Positions 1-7,194 of a DNA stretch of 11,804 bases are shown here, in pieces. Location of the stretch: positions 1 to 11,804 of the forward strand of contig JAQBDA010000233.1 in the NCBI GenBank assembly GCA_032124675.1. The letters are read 5' to 3'. The notes under the pieces are model-generated. The model did no database searches. It was not told the DNA's origin and saw nothing but the letters and a program-made list of their open reading frames with translations. Every line of letters begins with the position of its first letter. Positions within the stretch are counted from its first letter, which is position 1. The DNA comes from JAQBDA01 sp032124675. Its GTDB lineage: Bacteria; Chloroflexota; Anaerolineae; Anaerolineales; UBA4823. Position numbers and translations under genes: made by a program.

Positions 1-575
1 ACACCGAGGGCTATCACCGCTACAGCAATCCGCATGACCTGGTCGTGCTGGCGGTCGGCATGGAACCGCACCCGGACAGCGCCGAGATCGCCGGGCTGCT
101 CAAGCTCTCCCGCTCGTCCGACGGCTTCCTGATGGAAGCCCACCCCAAGCTGCGCCCGGTGGACACTTCCATGGCGGGCGTCTTTCTGGCCGGCTGCTGC
201 CAGGGACCGAAAGATATCAGCGACACGATTTCCCAGGCTCGAGCGGCCGCTTCAGCGGCGATGATCCCACTGATGCGCCGTCAGGTGCAGATCGAAGCGA
301 CCACATCGTTTATCGTCGAGGAGCTGTGCGCCGGATGCGGTCAGTGTGCGGAAGTATGCACCTTCGGTGCCTTGTCCCTGCACCCGGTGCGGGGGGTGAT
401 GACCGTCAACCCCGTGCTCTGCCAGGGCTGCGGAGCCTGTGCGGCGACCTGTCCCTCCGGGGCAGTCAACATCCACCACTTCACTTTCGAGCAGTTCATG
501 AACCAGATCGAGGCTCTGAGCGACTGGCATATAGAAGCCCCCGAACTGGTATTGTCGGAGACGGTGCAGCCTTAA
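1..575 (+). CDS. hdrA: HdrA-type FAD/iron-sulfur subunit, C-terminal part (5' end outside window)
   Basis: Only the last 190 codons are visible; the frame starts at base 3. HdrA is the flavin-bearing subunit of soluble heterodisulfide-reductase-like complexes and, in family members studied, the site of flavin-based electron bifurcation. The visible part has the end of the FAD/NAD-like Rossmann region (DLVVLAVGMEP), then the HdrA hallmark stretch AHPKLRPVDTSMAGVFLAGC followed by CQGPKDISDTISQA. Two C-terminal ferredoxin-type [4Fe-4S] motifs follow: CAGCGQCAEVC (fragment residues 109-119, with T instead of the usual P after the last Cys) and CQGCGACAATCP (140-151). HFTFEQFMNQIEAL near the end is also HdrA-like. 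It is first in a run of redox genes and is followed after 46 nt by an FrhB-like gene, so it probably forms the core of their complex. The family assignment is secure; the physiological electron partners are inferred. Confidence 0.93.
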   Translation, partial: TEGYHRYSNPHDLVVLAVGMEPHPDSAEIAGLLKLSRSSDGFLMEAHPKLRPVDTSMAGVFLAGCCQGPKDISDTISQARAAASAAMIPLMRRQVQIEATTSFIVEELCAGCGQCAEVCTFGALSLHPVRGVMTVNPVLCQGCGACAATCPSGAVNIHHFTFEQFMNQIEALSDWHIEAPELVLSETVQP

Positions 576-621
576 AGCCTGCGGAGTAATCCTTATTATC
601 GATACCAAGGAAGGTGAAACT

Positions 622-1620
622 ATGTCCGAAGCCTGGATCATCCACACCCATGGCAACCCTCTGGATACGATACGCCAACTTTTGAAGGACCTGTGGCAGC
701 AAGCCGACCTGCAAGGCATGCTGGTGCCCGCCTACCATGATGGGGAGAGTGAGGCGACGCCTCACATTATGGAAGAATTGGAAGAGCTGGTGGGTGCAGA
801 CCCATGCGTGCCGCTCATGCCAATCAACGCCAGCAAACTGGTCCTGGAACGGACTCACCAGCAAGCCGCCGGTCGCTATGCGGCAGTCCTGCGCTCTTGC
901 GAAGCGCGCGCCCTGAGCGAGGTTGGCCGCCGTGAGGCCCTGTACCTGGACAACTGGCTCGTCATCGGCATAGACTGCCTGGCCAGCTATGATGAGAACG
1001 ACTTGGATTGGCGCGTCCAGAAGGCAGGCTCGATCGAGCAGGTATCGCGTGATAACCTGGGCCACGCCCGCCAGGGCGGCATCGCCCTGCACCGCTTCCG
1101 TAACGCCTGCCAGATGTGTACAAGCCCCGAAGCCAGCAATGCCGACCTGTGCATCGGCCTGCTGGGTCTACCGGTGAAGCAGGTGCTGCTGGTCAGGGCC
1201 AAAGACCGGGAGACTGCGGAAAGATTAAACATAGGGGGGATCACGGACGATATCGCGCCCCAGTCCTTGGTTTTCCAGCAGGAACGGGTGATAAACACTC
1301 TGAAGGAGCGCCGGCTGCACACCCTGGAGCGCATGGTGCAGAATTTGAGCGCCGAGATGCCTGAAGGAGTGGACGAACTGGTCGCCCATCTGCAGAGCTG
1401 CACCCCCTGCCAGGAATGCCTGGCAACCTGCCCGATCTTCTCCTCCGAAATTGCAGCGACTGGCAGAGCGCAGACCATCACTCACGAAGCGGCGGTGCGC
1501 TGGCTGGTCTCCTGCGTCTCCTGCGGCATGTGCGAGCAGGCCTGCCCCGACCATCTGCCCCTGGCCGCAATCTTCCGCCGCATCAGCCAGGGCTTGAAGG
1601 AAGACATTGTGCCGGCATGA
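622..1620 (+). CDS. FrhB-like flavoprotein with C-terminal HdrC-like double [4Fe-4S] domain (copy 1)
   Basis: This 332-residue protein has a body resembling the FAD-binding beta subunits of F420-reducing hydrogenase and of formate dehydrogenase (FrhB/FdhB). Landmarks are LRSCEARAL (C93), VIGIDCLASY (C119), and NACQMCTSPEASNAD (C163, C166) followed by an IGLLG strand. The C-terminal end carries two HdrC-type cluster motifs, CTPCQECLATCP (C260, C263, C266, C270) and CVSCGMCEQACP (C298, C301, C304, C308). No N-terminal ferredoxin motif is seen. The usual RPCE is RSCE here. Start ATG 622 is preceded by AAGGAAGGTG (607-616). It probably passes electrons between a soluble carrier and HdrA; whether that carrier is F420, NAD(P)H, formate-derived electrons or ferredoxin cannot be read. 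A second protein of the same architecture lies at 4030-5112. Confidence 0.82.
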   Translation: MSEAWIIHTHGNPLDTIRQLLKDLWQQADLQGMLVPAYHDGESEATPHIMEELEELVGADPCVPLMPINASKLVLERTHQQAAGRYAAVLRSCEARALSEVGRREALYLDNWLVIGIDCLASYDENDLDWRVQKAGSIEQVSRDNLGHARQGGIALHRFRNACQMCTSPEASNADLCIGLLGLPVKQVLLVRAKDRETAERLNIGGITDDIAPQSLVFQQERVINTLKERRLHTLERMVQNLSAEMPEGVDELVAHLQSCTPCQECLATCPIFSSEIAATGRAQTITHEAAVRWLVSCVSCGMCEQACPDHLPLAAIFRRISQGLKEDIVPA

Positions 1621-1653
1621 GACTGCAGACATACACCAGACCAGGAGAACAAT

Positions 1654-2094
1654 ATGCCCCTGAGAGTACAAACTGACCCACAGCGCATCGAGCCGATCCT
1701 GCGCGTGATCTTCTCCCAGCCGCGCCCGCCGGTTGCGCGCTGCCGCCTGCTCAGCTCGGGTTTCGGACCCAGTCATATGCTCAAGGCTGAGGCACACCTT
1801 ACCGGCAGCAAAGCCTGCCTGGGCTGCGGCTGCTGCATGGATGCCTGTCCGGTGCTGGTGCGTGACCCCAGGCGCAGGCTGCGCAGCGAGTCGCGCACTT
1901 CAATGGCTCTGGAGACCCTGGTGGGCGAAGACTGCGACCGCTGCGGCAACTGCTCCCTGGCCTGCCCGCAGGTTGACCCGACCATCAAGCACTTCCTGGT
2001 GCAGACCCATTTAGCCGAAGGCATGGCGGAGCTGCTCGAAAAAGCCAGCAGCGATGAGCTATTCGTGCTCGATCTGGTCTTGGCAATTCGCTGA
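1654..2094 (+). CDS. HdrC-like small [4Fe-4S] protein
   Basis: This is a 146-residue soluble protein with two cysteine motifs: CLGCGCCMDACP (C55, C58, C61, C65, with an extra C60) and CDRCGNCSLACP (C94, C97, C100, C104). The spacing of about 30 residues between the two motifs is HdrC-like. The N-terminal 50 residues are basic, with no signal peptide or membrane helix. A Shine-Dalgarno AGGAG (1643-1647) lies 6 nt before ATG 1654. HdrC-type proteins relay electrons between HdrA and a catalytic subunit. It follows the FrhB-like gene by 33 nt, so it is probably part of the same complex. It could equally be called a generic 4Fe-4S dicluster protein. Its stop codon lies inside the left arm of the inverted repeat at 2083-2134. 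Confidence 0.8.
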   Translation: MPLRVQTDPQRIEPILRVIFSQPRPPVARCRLLSSGFGPSHMLKAEAHLTGSKACLGCGCCMDACPVLVRDPRRRLRSESRTSMALETLVGEDCDRCGNCSLACPQVDPTIKHFLVQTHLAEGMAELLEKASSDELFVLDLVLAIR

Positions 2095-2210
2095 TAGAAA
2101 TTTACAAACCATGTTGCTGTTATCAGCGAATTGCTGACAAATGTCTCACCATTTGTATGCAAACCGCCGTTCGAGCGGATACATTGATTAAGATATTTTC
2201 GGCGGTTTGC
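2083..2210 (+). promoter_or_regulatory. Three consecutive inverted repeats filling an operon gap
   Basis: The gap between the HdrC-like and FrdB-like genes is almost wholly made of three back-to-back stem-loops. Stem A pairs GCAATTCGCTGATA (2083-2096) with 2121-2134: 14 perfect pairs, 24-nt loop, starting inside the upstream stop region. Stem B pairs ACAAATG (2137-2143) with CATTTGT (2150-2156), loop 6 nt. Stem C pairs GCAAACCGCCG (2159-2169) with CGGCGGTTTGC (2200-2210), loop 30 nt. None is followed by a clear T tract, so ordinary intrinsic termination is not supported. Possible roles are mRNA processing or stabilisation between operon segments, an operator array, or a regulatory RNA. The repeats are directly visible; any function is inferred. 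Confidence 0.7.
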
Positions 2211-2231
2211 CAATGAACGGATAAAGAGAAA

Positions 2232-2897
2232 ATGGCCGAGATCTATATCTACAACCAGCGATACGAAGTCCCGGACGACCTGACCATATTGCGAGCCTTC
2301 GAGTGGGCAGGCTATACCTTGACCCGCGGCGTGGGCTGCCGGGGTGGTTTCTGCGGGGCGTGCAGCACCGTCTACCGCCACACGGATGACCACAAGCTGC
2401 ACTTTGCCCTGGCCTGCCAGACGGTGATCGAGCCTGGCATGGTGCTGGGACCGATCCCCTTCTTCCCGGCCCAGCGCCCGCACTACGACCTGCGGTCGCT
2501 GCAGCCCACCGGCCAGGCCATACTTGAGCTCTACCCCGAGCTGCTGCGCTGCTACGGGTGCAACACCTGCACCAAAGCCTGCCCGCAGGATCTGGATGTG
2601 CTCAACTACGTATCCGCTGCGCTGCGCGGCGACCTGACAACCCTGGCGGATGAATCGTTCGACTGCATCATGTGCGGGCTGTGTGTGGCGCGCTGTCCGG
2701 CTGAGATCGTGCCCCCCAACGTCGGCCTGCTCGGACGGCGCCTGTACGGCAGGTACCTGGCCCCGCCCGCTGAGCACCTGCGCCTACGGGTGCAGGAGAT
2801 CGCCGACGGGCTGCACCAGGCCGAGCTGGACGAGCTGAAATCACTGCCCCTAGCCGAGCTGCAAAACCGCTACAACGACCGGCAGATCGAGAATTAG
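2232..2897 (+). CDS. Fumarate reductase/succinate dehydrogenase-type iron-sulfur subunit (FrdB/TfrB-like)
   Basis: This 221-residue protein has an N-terminal plant-type [2Fe-2S] domain with CRGGFCGACS (C36, C41, C44) and C62. A ferredoxin-like region follows, with CYGCNTCTKACP (C107, C110, C113, C117) and CIMCGLCVARCP (C145, C148, C151, C155). This is the cluster layout of SdhB/FrdB and of the N-terminal part of thiol:fumarate reductase TfrB. In canonical SdhB the middle motif is a [4Fe-4S] and the last a [3Fe-4S] site; here both look fully four-Cys, which favours two [4Fe-4S] clusters. The start ATG 2232 has only a weak AAAGAGA upstream. It probably wires the flavoprotein encoded at 5203-6864 to the Hdr core. 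No membrane anchor subunit is nearby, so a soluble complex is likely. Confidence 0.86.
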   Translation: MAEIYIYNQRYEVPDDLTILRAFEWAGYTLTRGVGCRGGFCGACSTVYRHTDDHKLHFALACQTVIEPGMVLGPIPFFPAQRPHYDLRSLQPTGQAILELYPELLRCYGCNTCTKACPQDLDVLNYVSAALRGDLTTLADESFDCIMCGLCVARCPAEIVPPNVGLLGRRLYGRYLAPPAEHLRLRVQEIADGLHQAELDELKSLPLAELQNRYNDRQIEN

Positions 2898-2898
2898 C

Positions 2899-4008
2899 AT
2901 GGATTTCGATTTCCCTCCCGATATCATTATGCTGCGCGATATGCTGCGCCGATTCGTGCAGAAAGAAGCCCGCCCGCTGGAGATGAAGTATTTCACCAGC
3001 GGCACGCTCGAACCGGAAGAGCGCACCCGCCTGCGCCAGGCCATCGAACAGATGGGTCTCTGGGGCCTGACCGTGCCGGAGGAATTCGGCGGTGGCGGTC
3101 TGGATACGACCAGCGCCTGCCTGATCGAGGAAGAACTGGGCAAGACCTTCATCCCCCTGGACACCGGAGAGATCCCGCTCCCGCTGTACGCCTGTTCGGA
3201 CGAACAGATCGGCCAGTACCTGGAGCCGGTCCTGGCGGGGGAACGGCGGGCGATCATCGCTGCCCGCGAGCCCGGACCCACCGGTCACCAGCCAGAGCAC
3301 TGGCAGACAAGCGCCGGCCTCGAAAACGGCGGCTACCGCATCAACGGGCGCAAATCCCTGAGCTCATCGCCAGAGGCGGGCGACTTCTTAATCCTGTACA
3401 CCCGTACCCCACAGGGTCTGAGCGTCTTCCTGGTCGAGGCAGACCTGCCAGGTTTGAAGATCAGCCAGAACGGCAGCCCGCTGGCCGTGTTGGATAACTG
3501 CCGCCTGCCAGCCGGCGCACTGCTCGGCGAGGCCGGAAGCGCGCTGCAGCTCGGCGCGTCCGCGGCGCCGCGCCTGTGGATCCGCACCGGCGCCCGCTAT
3601 GTGGGCATCGTGGAACGGCTGCTGGAAATGGCAGGCGAGCATGCCCGGGATTGGATCTCGCACGGCGCTGCGCTGGCGGTGCGCCCTGCCATCCAGGAGA
3701 TGCTGGCAGAGATGCGCACGGACGTAGAGAGCGCCCGCTGGCTGGTTTACCACGCAGCCTGGCTGGCAGACACCGGCTCCCCAGATACTCTGCGCTCGTC
3801 CGCCGCCCAGGTACGCCTGGCGACCGGGGAGATGCTGCAGCGCGCCGTAGACCGCACGACGATGATCTTCTGCGGCCCTGGCACGTCAGCCCAGATCGAG
3901 CCGCAGCGCATGGTGCGCAGTGTGGTGCCGTATGATGCACTCCAGTTCGCCATGCAGCAGGCGCGCGCCGTCATCGCAGCCGCAGAGCTGAACCGGAAAG
4001 AAGGATAA
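2899..4008 (+). CDS. Divergent acyl-CoA dehydrogenase-family flavoprotein
   Basis: At 369 residues this is near the usual acyl-CoA dehydrogenase length (about 380). The N-terminal helical domain is recognisable (MGLWGLTVPEEFGGGGLD, then EEELGK), followed by the middle beta domain (GGYRINGRKSLSSS, DFLILYTRT, LDNCRLPAGALLGE) and the C-terminal helical domain. Two canonical signatures are altered. The FAD/substrate motif TEP..GSD reads REPGPTG (123-129). The C-terminal EGT segment that carries the catalytic Glu in many members reads VPYDAL, with D346 nearest the expected position. The protein may therefore be an atypical dehydrogenase, an enoyl-CoA-reducing form or a non-catalytic subunit. It starts 1 nt after the FrdB-like stop codon, implying tight translational coupling, and sits between iron-sulfur genes, which is unusual for this family. 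Confidence 0.85.
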   Translation: MDFDFPPDIIMLRDMLRRFVQKEARPLEMKYFTSGTLEPEERTRLRQAIEQMGLWGLTVPEEFGGGGLDTTSACLIEEELGKTFIPLDTGEIPLPLYACSDEQIGQYLEPVLAGERRAIIAAREPGPTGHQPEHWQTSAGLENGGYRINGRKSLSSSPEAGDFLILYTRTPQGLSVFLVEADLPGLKISQNGSPLAVLDNCRLPAGALLGEAGSALQLGASAAPRLWIRTGARYVGIVERLLEMAGEHARDWISHGAALAVRPAIQEMLAEMRTDVESARWLVYHAAWLADTGSPDTLRSSAAQVRLATGEMLQRAVDRTTMIFCGPGTSAQIEPQRMVRSVVPYDALQFAMQQARAVIAAAELNRKEG

Positions 4009-4029
4009 CCCTCCGTCTGGAGATGCCTC

Positions 4030-5112
4030 ATGCAAGTCAGCCAACTAATCGAGGTCCAGAATGGGGATGAGCTGCAGGCGCTGCGCTCCTTCCTGGCAGA
4101 CTGGTGGGAGCAGTACCGGCCCGAGGCGCTGCTGGCCCCGGTTGAAGATGCCGGAGGGACCACCATCGTCTCGCAGATCATCGAGGACCCCGCCGACCTG
4201 AAGAGGGTGAACCCTTTTGCCCCATTGATGACCTCCAACGCCGCCGGGGCAGCTTACCAGCTGCAGCGGCAGAACGGCCGCACCAGGGCAGCGGCTATCT
4301 TGCGTCCCTGCGAGCTGCGCTCGTACGCAGAGCTGTGCAAACGCGAACGCCTCCAACCGGAGCGGCCTGAAGACGCCCGGGAAGAGCGCATGCTGATCTT
4401 CGGCGTAGACTGCATGGGCACGTACTCACACAATTTTTTTGACAAGAAACTCAAAGACCAGAGCCTGCCCGAGCTGACCAAAGCCACCCTGAAGAATGCC
4501 TCTGCGGGCGGCTTCCGCCAGCAAAACATGCGCCAGGCCTGCCAGATGTGCGACTGGCCCGCCCCCTGGGGGGCAGATATAGTAATCGGCACAGTCGGCG
4601 TGGAGACGGACAGGCACCTGCTGGTGACCGCTCGCCGGGAGGCCGGCAAGCGCTGGTTGAGCGCGAGCAGGCAGGGCACATCACCGGCAGCTATATCCCA
4701 GCTCAGCCACCGCGAGACCATCGTCGGGGCTGTTGCGGATGCTCGCGCCGGGGTGCGCAAAGGACTGCTGGCCAGCTCCGCCCACCACAACCGCTTCGAC
4801 GACGTGGGCAGCATCCTGGGCTGGTTCGCCACCTGTTCGCTGTGCGGCGAATGCCTGGATGCCTGCCCCACCTACTTCGGAGAGTTCGACCCACCGGCCG
4901 CCAGCGGGCGCCAGCCGGTGGGCCCCCTGGCGAACATGGTACTGCTCAGCCGCTGGCTGGCTTCCTGCTCGGGGTGCGGCATATGTGAGGAGGTCTGCCA
5001 GCGCAGCGTACCGCTGACCCTGCTGGTCTCCGCGCTCAGCCACCGCATCCGCGAGGAGACCGACTATATCACCGGCAGCCCCGACCAGCCGCCGCCCTGG
5101 GCAGGTGATTGA
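4030..5112 (+). CDS. FrhB-like flavoprotein with C-terminal HdrC-like double [4Fe-4S] domain (copy 2)
   Basis: This 360-residue protein has the same architecture as the product of 622-1620. The FrhB-like body has LRPCELRSYAEL (C94, the canonical RPCE form), IFGVDCMGTY (C128) and RQACQMCDWPAPWGADI (C171, C174). The HdrC-like tail has CSLCGECLDACP (C269, C272, C275, C279) and CSGCGICEEVC (C313, C316, C319, C323), where Q replaces the usual final P. ATG 4030 has TGGAGA (4018-4023) as ribosome binding site and follows the acyl-CoA dehydrogenase-like stop by 21 nt. Having two of these in one operon suggests either two entry/exit points for electrons or two alternative HdrA partners. Sequence identity between the copies looks modest, so a recent duplication is unlikely. 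The carrier specificity cannot be inferred. Confidence 0.82.
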   Translation: MQVSQLIEVQNGDELQALRSFLADWWEQYRPEALLAPVEDAGGTTIVSQIIEDPADLKRVNPFAPLMTSNAAGAAYQLQRQNGRTRAAAILRPCELRSYAELCKRERLQPERPEDAREERMLIFGVDCMGTYSHNFFDKKLKDQSLPELTKATLKNASAGGFRQQNMRQACQMCDWPAPWGADIVIGTVGVETDRHLLVTARREAGKRWLSASRQGTSPAAISQLSHRETIVGAVADARAGVRKGLLASSAHHNRFDDVGSILGWFATCSLCGECLDACPTYFGEFDPPAASGRQPVGPLANMVLLSRWLASCSGCGICEEVCQRSVPLTLLVSALSHRIREETDYITGSPDQPPPWAGD

Positions 5113-5187
5113 GATAGGACTTACATAGTTAGAGGGAGGTTGGCCCATATCCCCCTGATATGCGTAACTCCTATGAGATTATCTACA

Positions 5188-5205
5188 GCTCCGGAGGAGC
5201 ACATG
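5188..5205 (+). promoter_or_regulatory. Ribosome binding site fixing the flavoprotein start
   Basis: GGAGGA (5193-5198) stands 4 nt before ATG 5203 and is the best start signal for the flavoprotein gene. An upstream in-frame TTG at 5140 abuts a GGGAGG with no spacer, and an in-frame ATG at 5173 has no good Shine-Dalgarno, so both are less likely. GCTCC (5188-5192) can pair with GGAGC (5196-5200) over a 3-nt loop and would partly mask the site; this short stem may be chance. Confidence 0.6.
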
Positions 5206-6864
5206 CCTTACCCGACTGCCATCGCTGAATCATTGAAAAAAGTTGAAGCCACCCGCTCGGAACGCCTGCAGCAGACCTTCCCGCGGATAGTACCTGAGGA
5301 ACGCCAGCAGATCCTGGAGACCTTCCACCCTGATTACATCCAGGAAGCCTTCTGCGAGCTGCGCCTGGGAGCCAACAAAGGCCAGCGCGCTCCGGTCGAG
5401 CTGGTTGATGCACTGCAGGCACCCTCACCGGTCGAGCTGCATGGCGGCCTGCTCAGGCAGCCGTTCAGCGCCAGCTGTGATGTGCTGGTGATCGGCGGCG
5501 GTGGGGCAGGCGCTTCTGCAGCCCTGATGGCCCAGGCAGGCGGGGCGGATGTGCTGCTCACCACCAAGCTGCGCTTCGGCGATGCCAACACCGTCATGGC
5601 GCAGGGCGGCATCCAGGCCGCCGACAAGCAGAACGACTCGCCGGCCATCCATTACCTGGACGTGCTGGGCGGCGGCGGCTTCAGCAACGACCCGGACCTG
5701 GTGGAAGCGCTGGTCAACGATGCCCCGGCCGTGATCGCCTGGCTGGAATCGCTGGGCGCCATGTTCGACAAAGAGCCGGACGGCACCATGCGCTCCATCC
5801 ACGGGGGCGGCACAAGCCGCAAGCGCATGCACGCCGCCCGCGATTATACAGGCGCCGAGATCATGCGCACGCTGCGCGACGAGGTGCGCTCGAAGGCGGA
5901 CGCCCAGGTCAACGGGGGCGGGTCGATCCGCATCTGGGAGTTCCGCCCAGCGGTCGAGCTGCTGCTGGATGAGCACGGGCAGGCGGCCGGGGCGCTGCTG
6001 CAGGACCTGGACACCGGGCGCTGGATGAGCGTCCACGCCCGGGCGGTGGTGGTCGCCACCGGCGGCAGCGGGCGGCTGCACTACCAGGGCTTCCCGACCA
6101 CCAACCACTACGGTGCGACCGGCGACGGGCTGGTGCTGGCCTACCGCATCGGGGCGCGGCTGGCATTCATCGACACCATGCAGTACCATCCGACCGGGGC
6201 GGCTTACCCGGAACAGATCCTGGGGCAGCTGGTCACCGAGAAAGTGCGCGGCCTGGGCGCCCAGGTGTGCAACGCGGACGGCGAGCAGTTCGTCTTCCCA
6301 CTGGAGACGCGCGATGTCGAAACAGCGGCCTTCATCCGCGAGTGCCGCCAGCGCCAGCTTGGCCTGACAACGCCTACCGGGCAGGCGGCAGTCTGGCTGG
6401 ACGCGCCGCTGATCGACCTGATCCACGGGGCGGGCACCATCGCCCGCGAGCTGCCCGCCATGGTGCGCCAGTACCGGCGCTTCGGCATCGACATGACCCG
6501 TGAGCCAATCCTGGTCTACCCGACCCTGCACTACCAGAACGGCGGGGTCGCCATCCAGCCGGATGGCAGCACGGAGATCGCCGGGCTGTATATCGCCGGG
6601 GAGGCTGCCGGCGGCATCCACGGGCGCAACCGGCTGATGGGCAACAGCCTGCTGGATATCTGCGTCTTCGGGCGCCGCGCCGGTACGGCTGCCGCCGACT
6701 GGGCACCGGGCCACCCGCCAGGGACGCCCACCCTGGCACATGTCGAACTCTGGGAGCAGATGCGCCGCGCAGCAGGGCTGGGCGAAGGACCGCCTTCGCC
6801 GGTGATCCTGCCCGATTACACGCGTCACGAAACGGCATTCTCAACGGAGGTGGACCTGGCATAA
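5203..6864 (+). CDS. Fumarate reductase/succinate dehydrogenase-type flavoprotein subunit, non-covalent FAD type
   Basis: This protein has 553 residues from ATG 5203. After an N-terminal stretch of about 90 residues not typical of FrdA comes the FAD motif GGGGAG (98-103). The active-site set of the family is intact: QYHPTG (H329), VTEKVRG (T345, E346, R349), ETRD (R370, matching the proton-transferring Arg), HYQNGG (H443) and GRNRLMGNSLL (R477) after GEAAGGIHG. The His that binds FAD covalently in SdhA/FrdA (SHTVAAQGG) is Asn here (ANTVMAQGG, N129), so FAD should be non-covalent, as in thiol:fumarate reductase or L-aspartate oxidase. Only about 60 residues follow FGRRAG, so most of the usual C-terminal domain is missing. 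With the FrdB-like gene at 2232 it probably reduces fumarate or a related acid. L-aspartate oxidase is the main alternative, but operon context disfavours it. Confidence 0.87.
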   Translation: MPYPTAIAESLKKVEATRSERLQQTFPRIVPEERQQILETFHPDYIQEAFCELRLGANKGQRAPVELVDALQAPSPVELHGGLLRQPFSASCDVLVIGGGGAGASAALMAQAGGADVLLTTKLRFGDANTVMAQGGIQAADKQNDSPAIHYLDVLGGGGFSNDPDLVEALVNDAPAVIAWLESLGAMFDKEPDGTMRSIHGGGTSRKRMHAARDYTGAEIMRTLRDEVRSKADAQVNGGGSIRIWEFRPAVELLLDEHGQAAGALLQDLDTGRWMSVHARAVVVATGGSGRLHYQGFPTTNHYGATGDGLVLAYRIGARLAFIDTMQYHPTGAAYPEQILGQLVTEKVRGLGAQVCNADGEQFVFPLETRDVETAAFIRECRQRQLGLTTPTGQAAVWLDAPLIDLIHGAGTIARELPAMVRQYRRFGIDMTREPILVYPTLHYQNGGVAIQPDGSTEIAGLYIAGEAAGGIHGRNRLMGNSLLDICVFGRRAGTAAADWAPGHPPGTPTLAHVELWEQMRRAAGLGEGPPSPVILPDYTRHETAFSTEVDLA

Positions 6865-6885
6865 TCCCGGAGCAGCATACATATA

Positions 6886-6898
6886 GACCTGTCAGGTC
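6886..6898. repeat. 13-bp perfect palindrome between operon genes
   Basis: GACCTGTCAGGTC is a perfect inverted repeat around one central T, located 24 nt upstream of the small-protein ATG. It could be a small protein-binding site or a weak hairpin. Nothing else supports a function. Confidence 0.35.
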
Positions 6899-6922
6899 AG
6901 CTCGTTATGTTGGAGGTGTGAA

Positions 6923-7171
6923 ATGTCCGAGAATCCGAAACTCGATCCGCAGGACATCGACCGCTGCGAAGCGGATGGCCCACAATCAACCCTGGAACGG
7001 ATGCTGATCGAAGCATACCTGGAAGGCAAAGGCTGCAGCCTGGAAGGCTTGAAGGACCTGCCTCCTGAGGAGGCACGGCAGTTGATGAAAGAGGCCTGCA
7101 CCTACGCTTCCGGGAAACTGGCGGAAGTGGAGTCCAAAGCCCAATTCCGCCAGGATATCCAGTATGAGTAG
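6923..7171 (+). CDS. Conserved-looking 82-residue acidic helical protein, unknown function
   Basis: ATG 6923 follows a strong GGAGGTG (6912-6918) and ends the redox operon 58 nt after the flavoprotein, just before a terminator hairpin. The product is charged, cytosolic and predicted helical by eye: STLERMLIEAYLEGKG, then LKDLPPEEARQLMKEACTYA and a Lys/Glu-rich C-terminal segment. The two Cys in the second half (in KGCSLEG and EACTY) are not in a cluster-binding spacing. I do not recognise a named family. Position and ribosome binding site support it as a real gene, perhaps an assembly factor or small subunit of the complex encoded upstream. Confidence 0.75.
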   Translation: MSENPKLDPQDIDRCEADGPQSTLERMLIEAYLEGKGCSLEGLKDLPPEEARQLMKEACTYASGKLAEVESKAQFRQDIQYE

Positions 7172-7194
7172 AGGTTATCTCACAATGGTAGGTT

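Noticed and set aside
5140..5202. Earlier TTG start for the FrdA-like flavoprotein
   Set aside because: The GGGAGG abuts the TTG with no spacer, while ATG 5203 has a well-spaced GGAGGA; the extra 21 residues show no family feature.
5425..6828. Long antisense open frame (467 codons) opposite the FrdA-like gene
   Set aside because: It is the G+C-driven shadow of a well-identified gene; the translation is Arg/His/Ala-rich and shows no family motifs.
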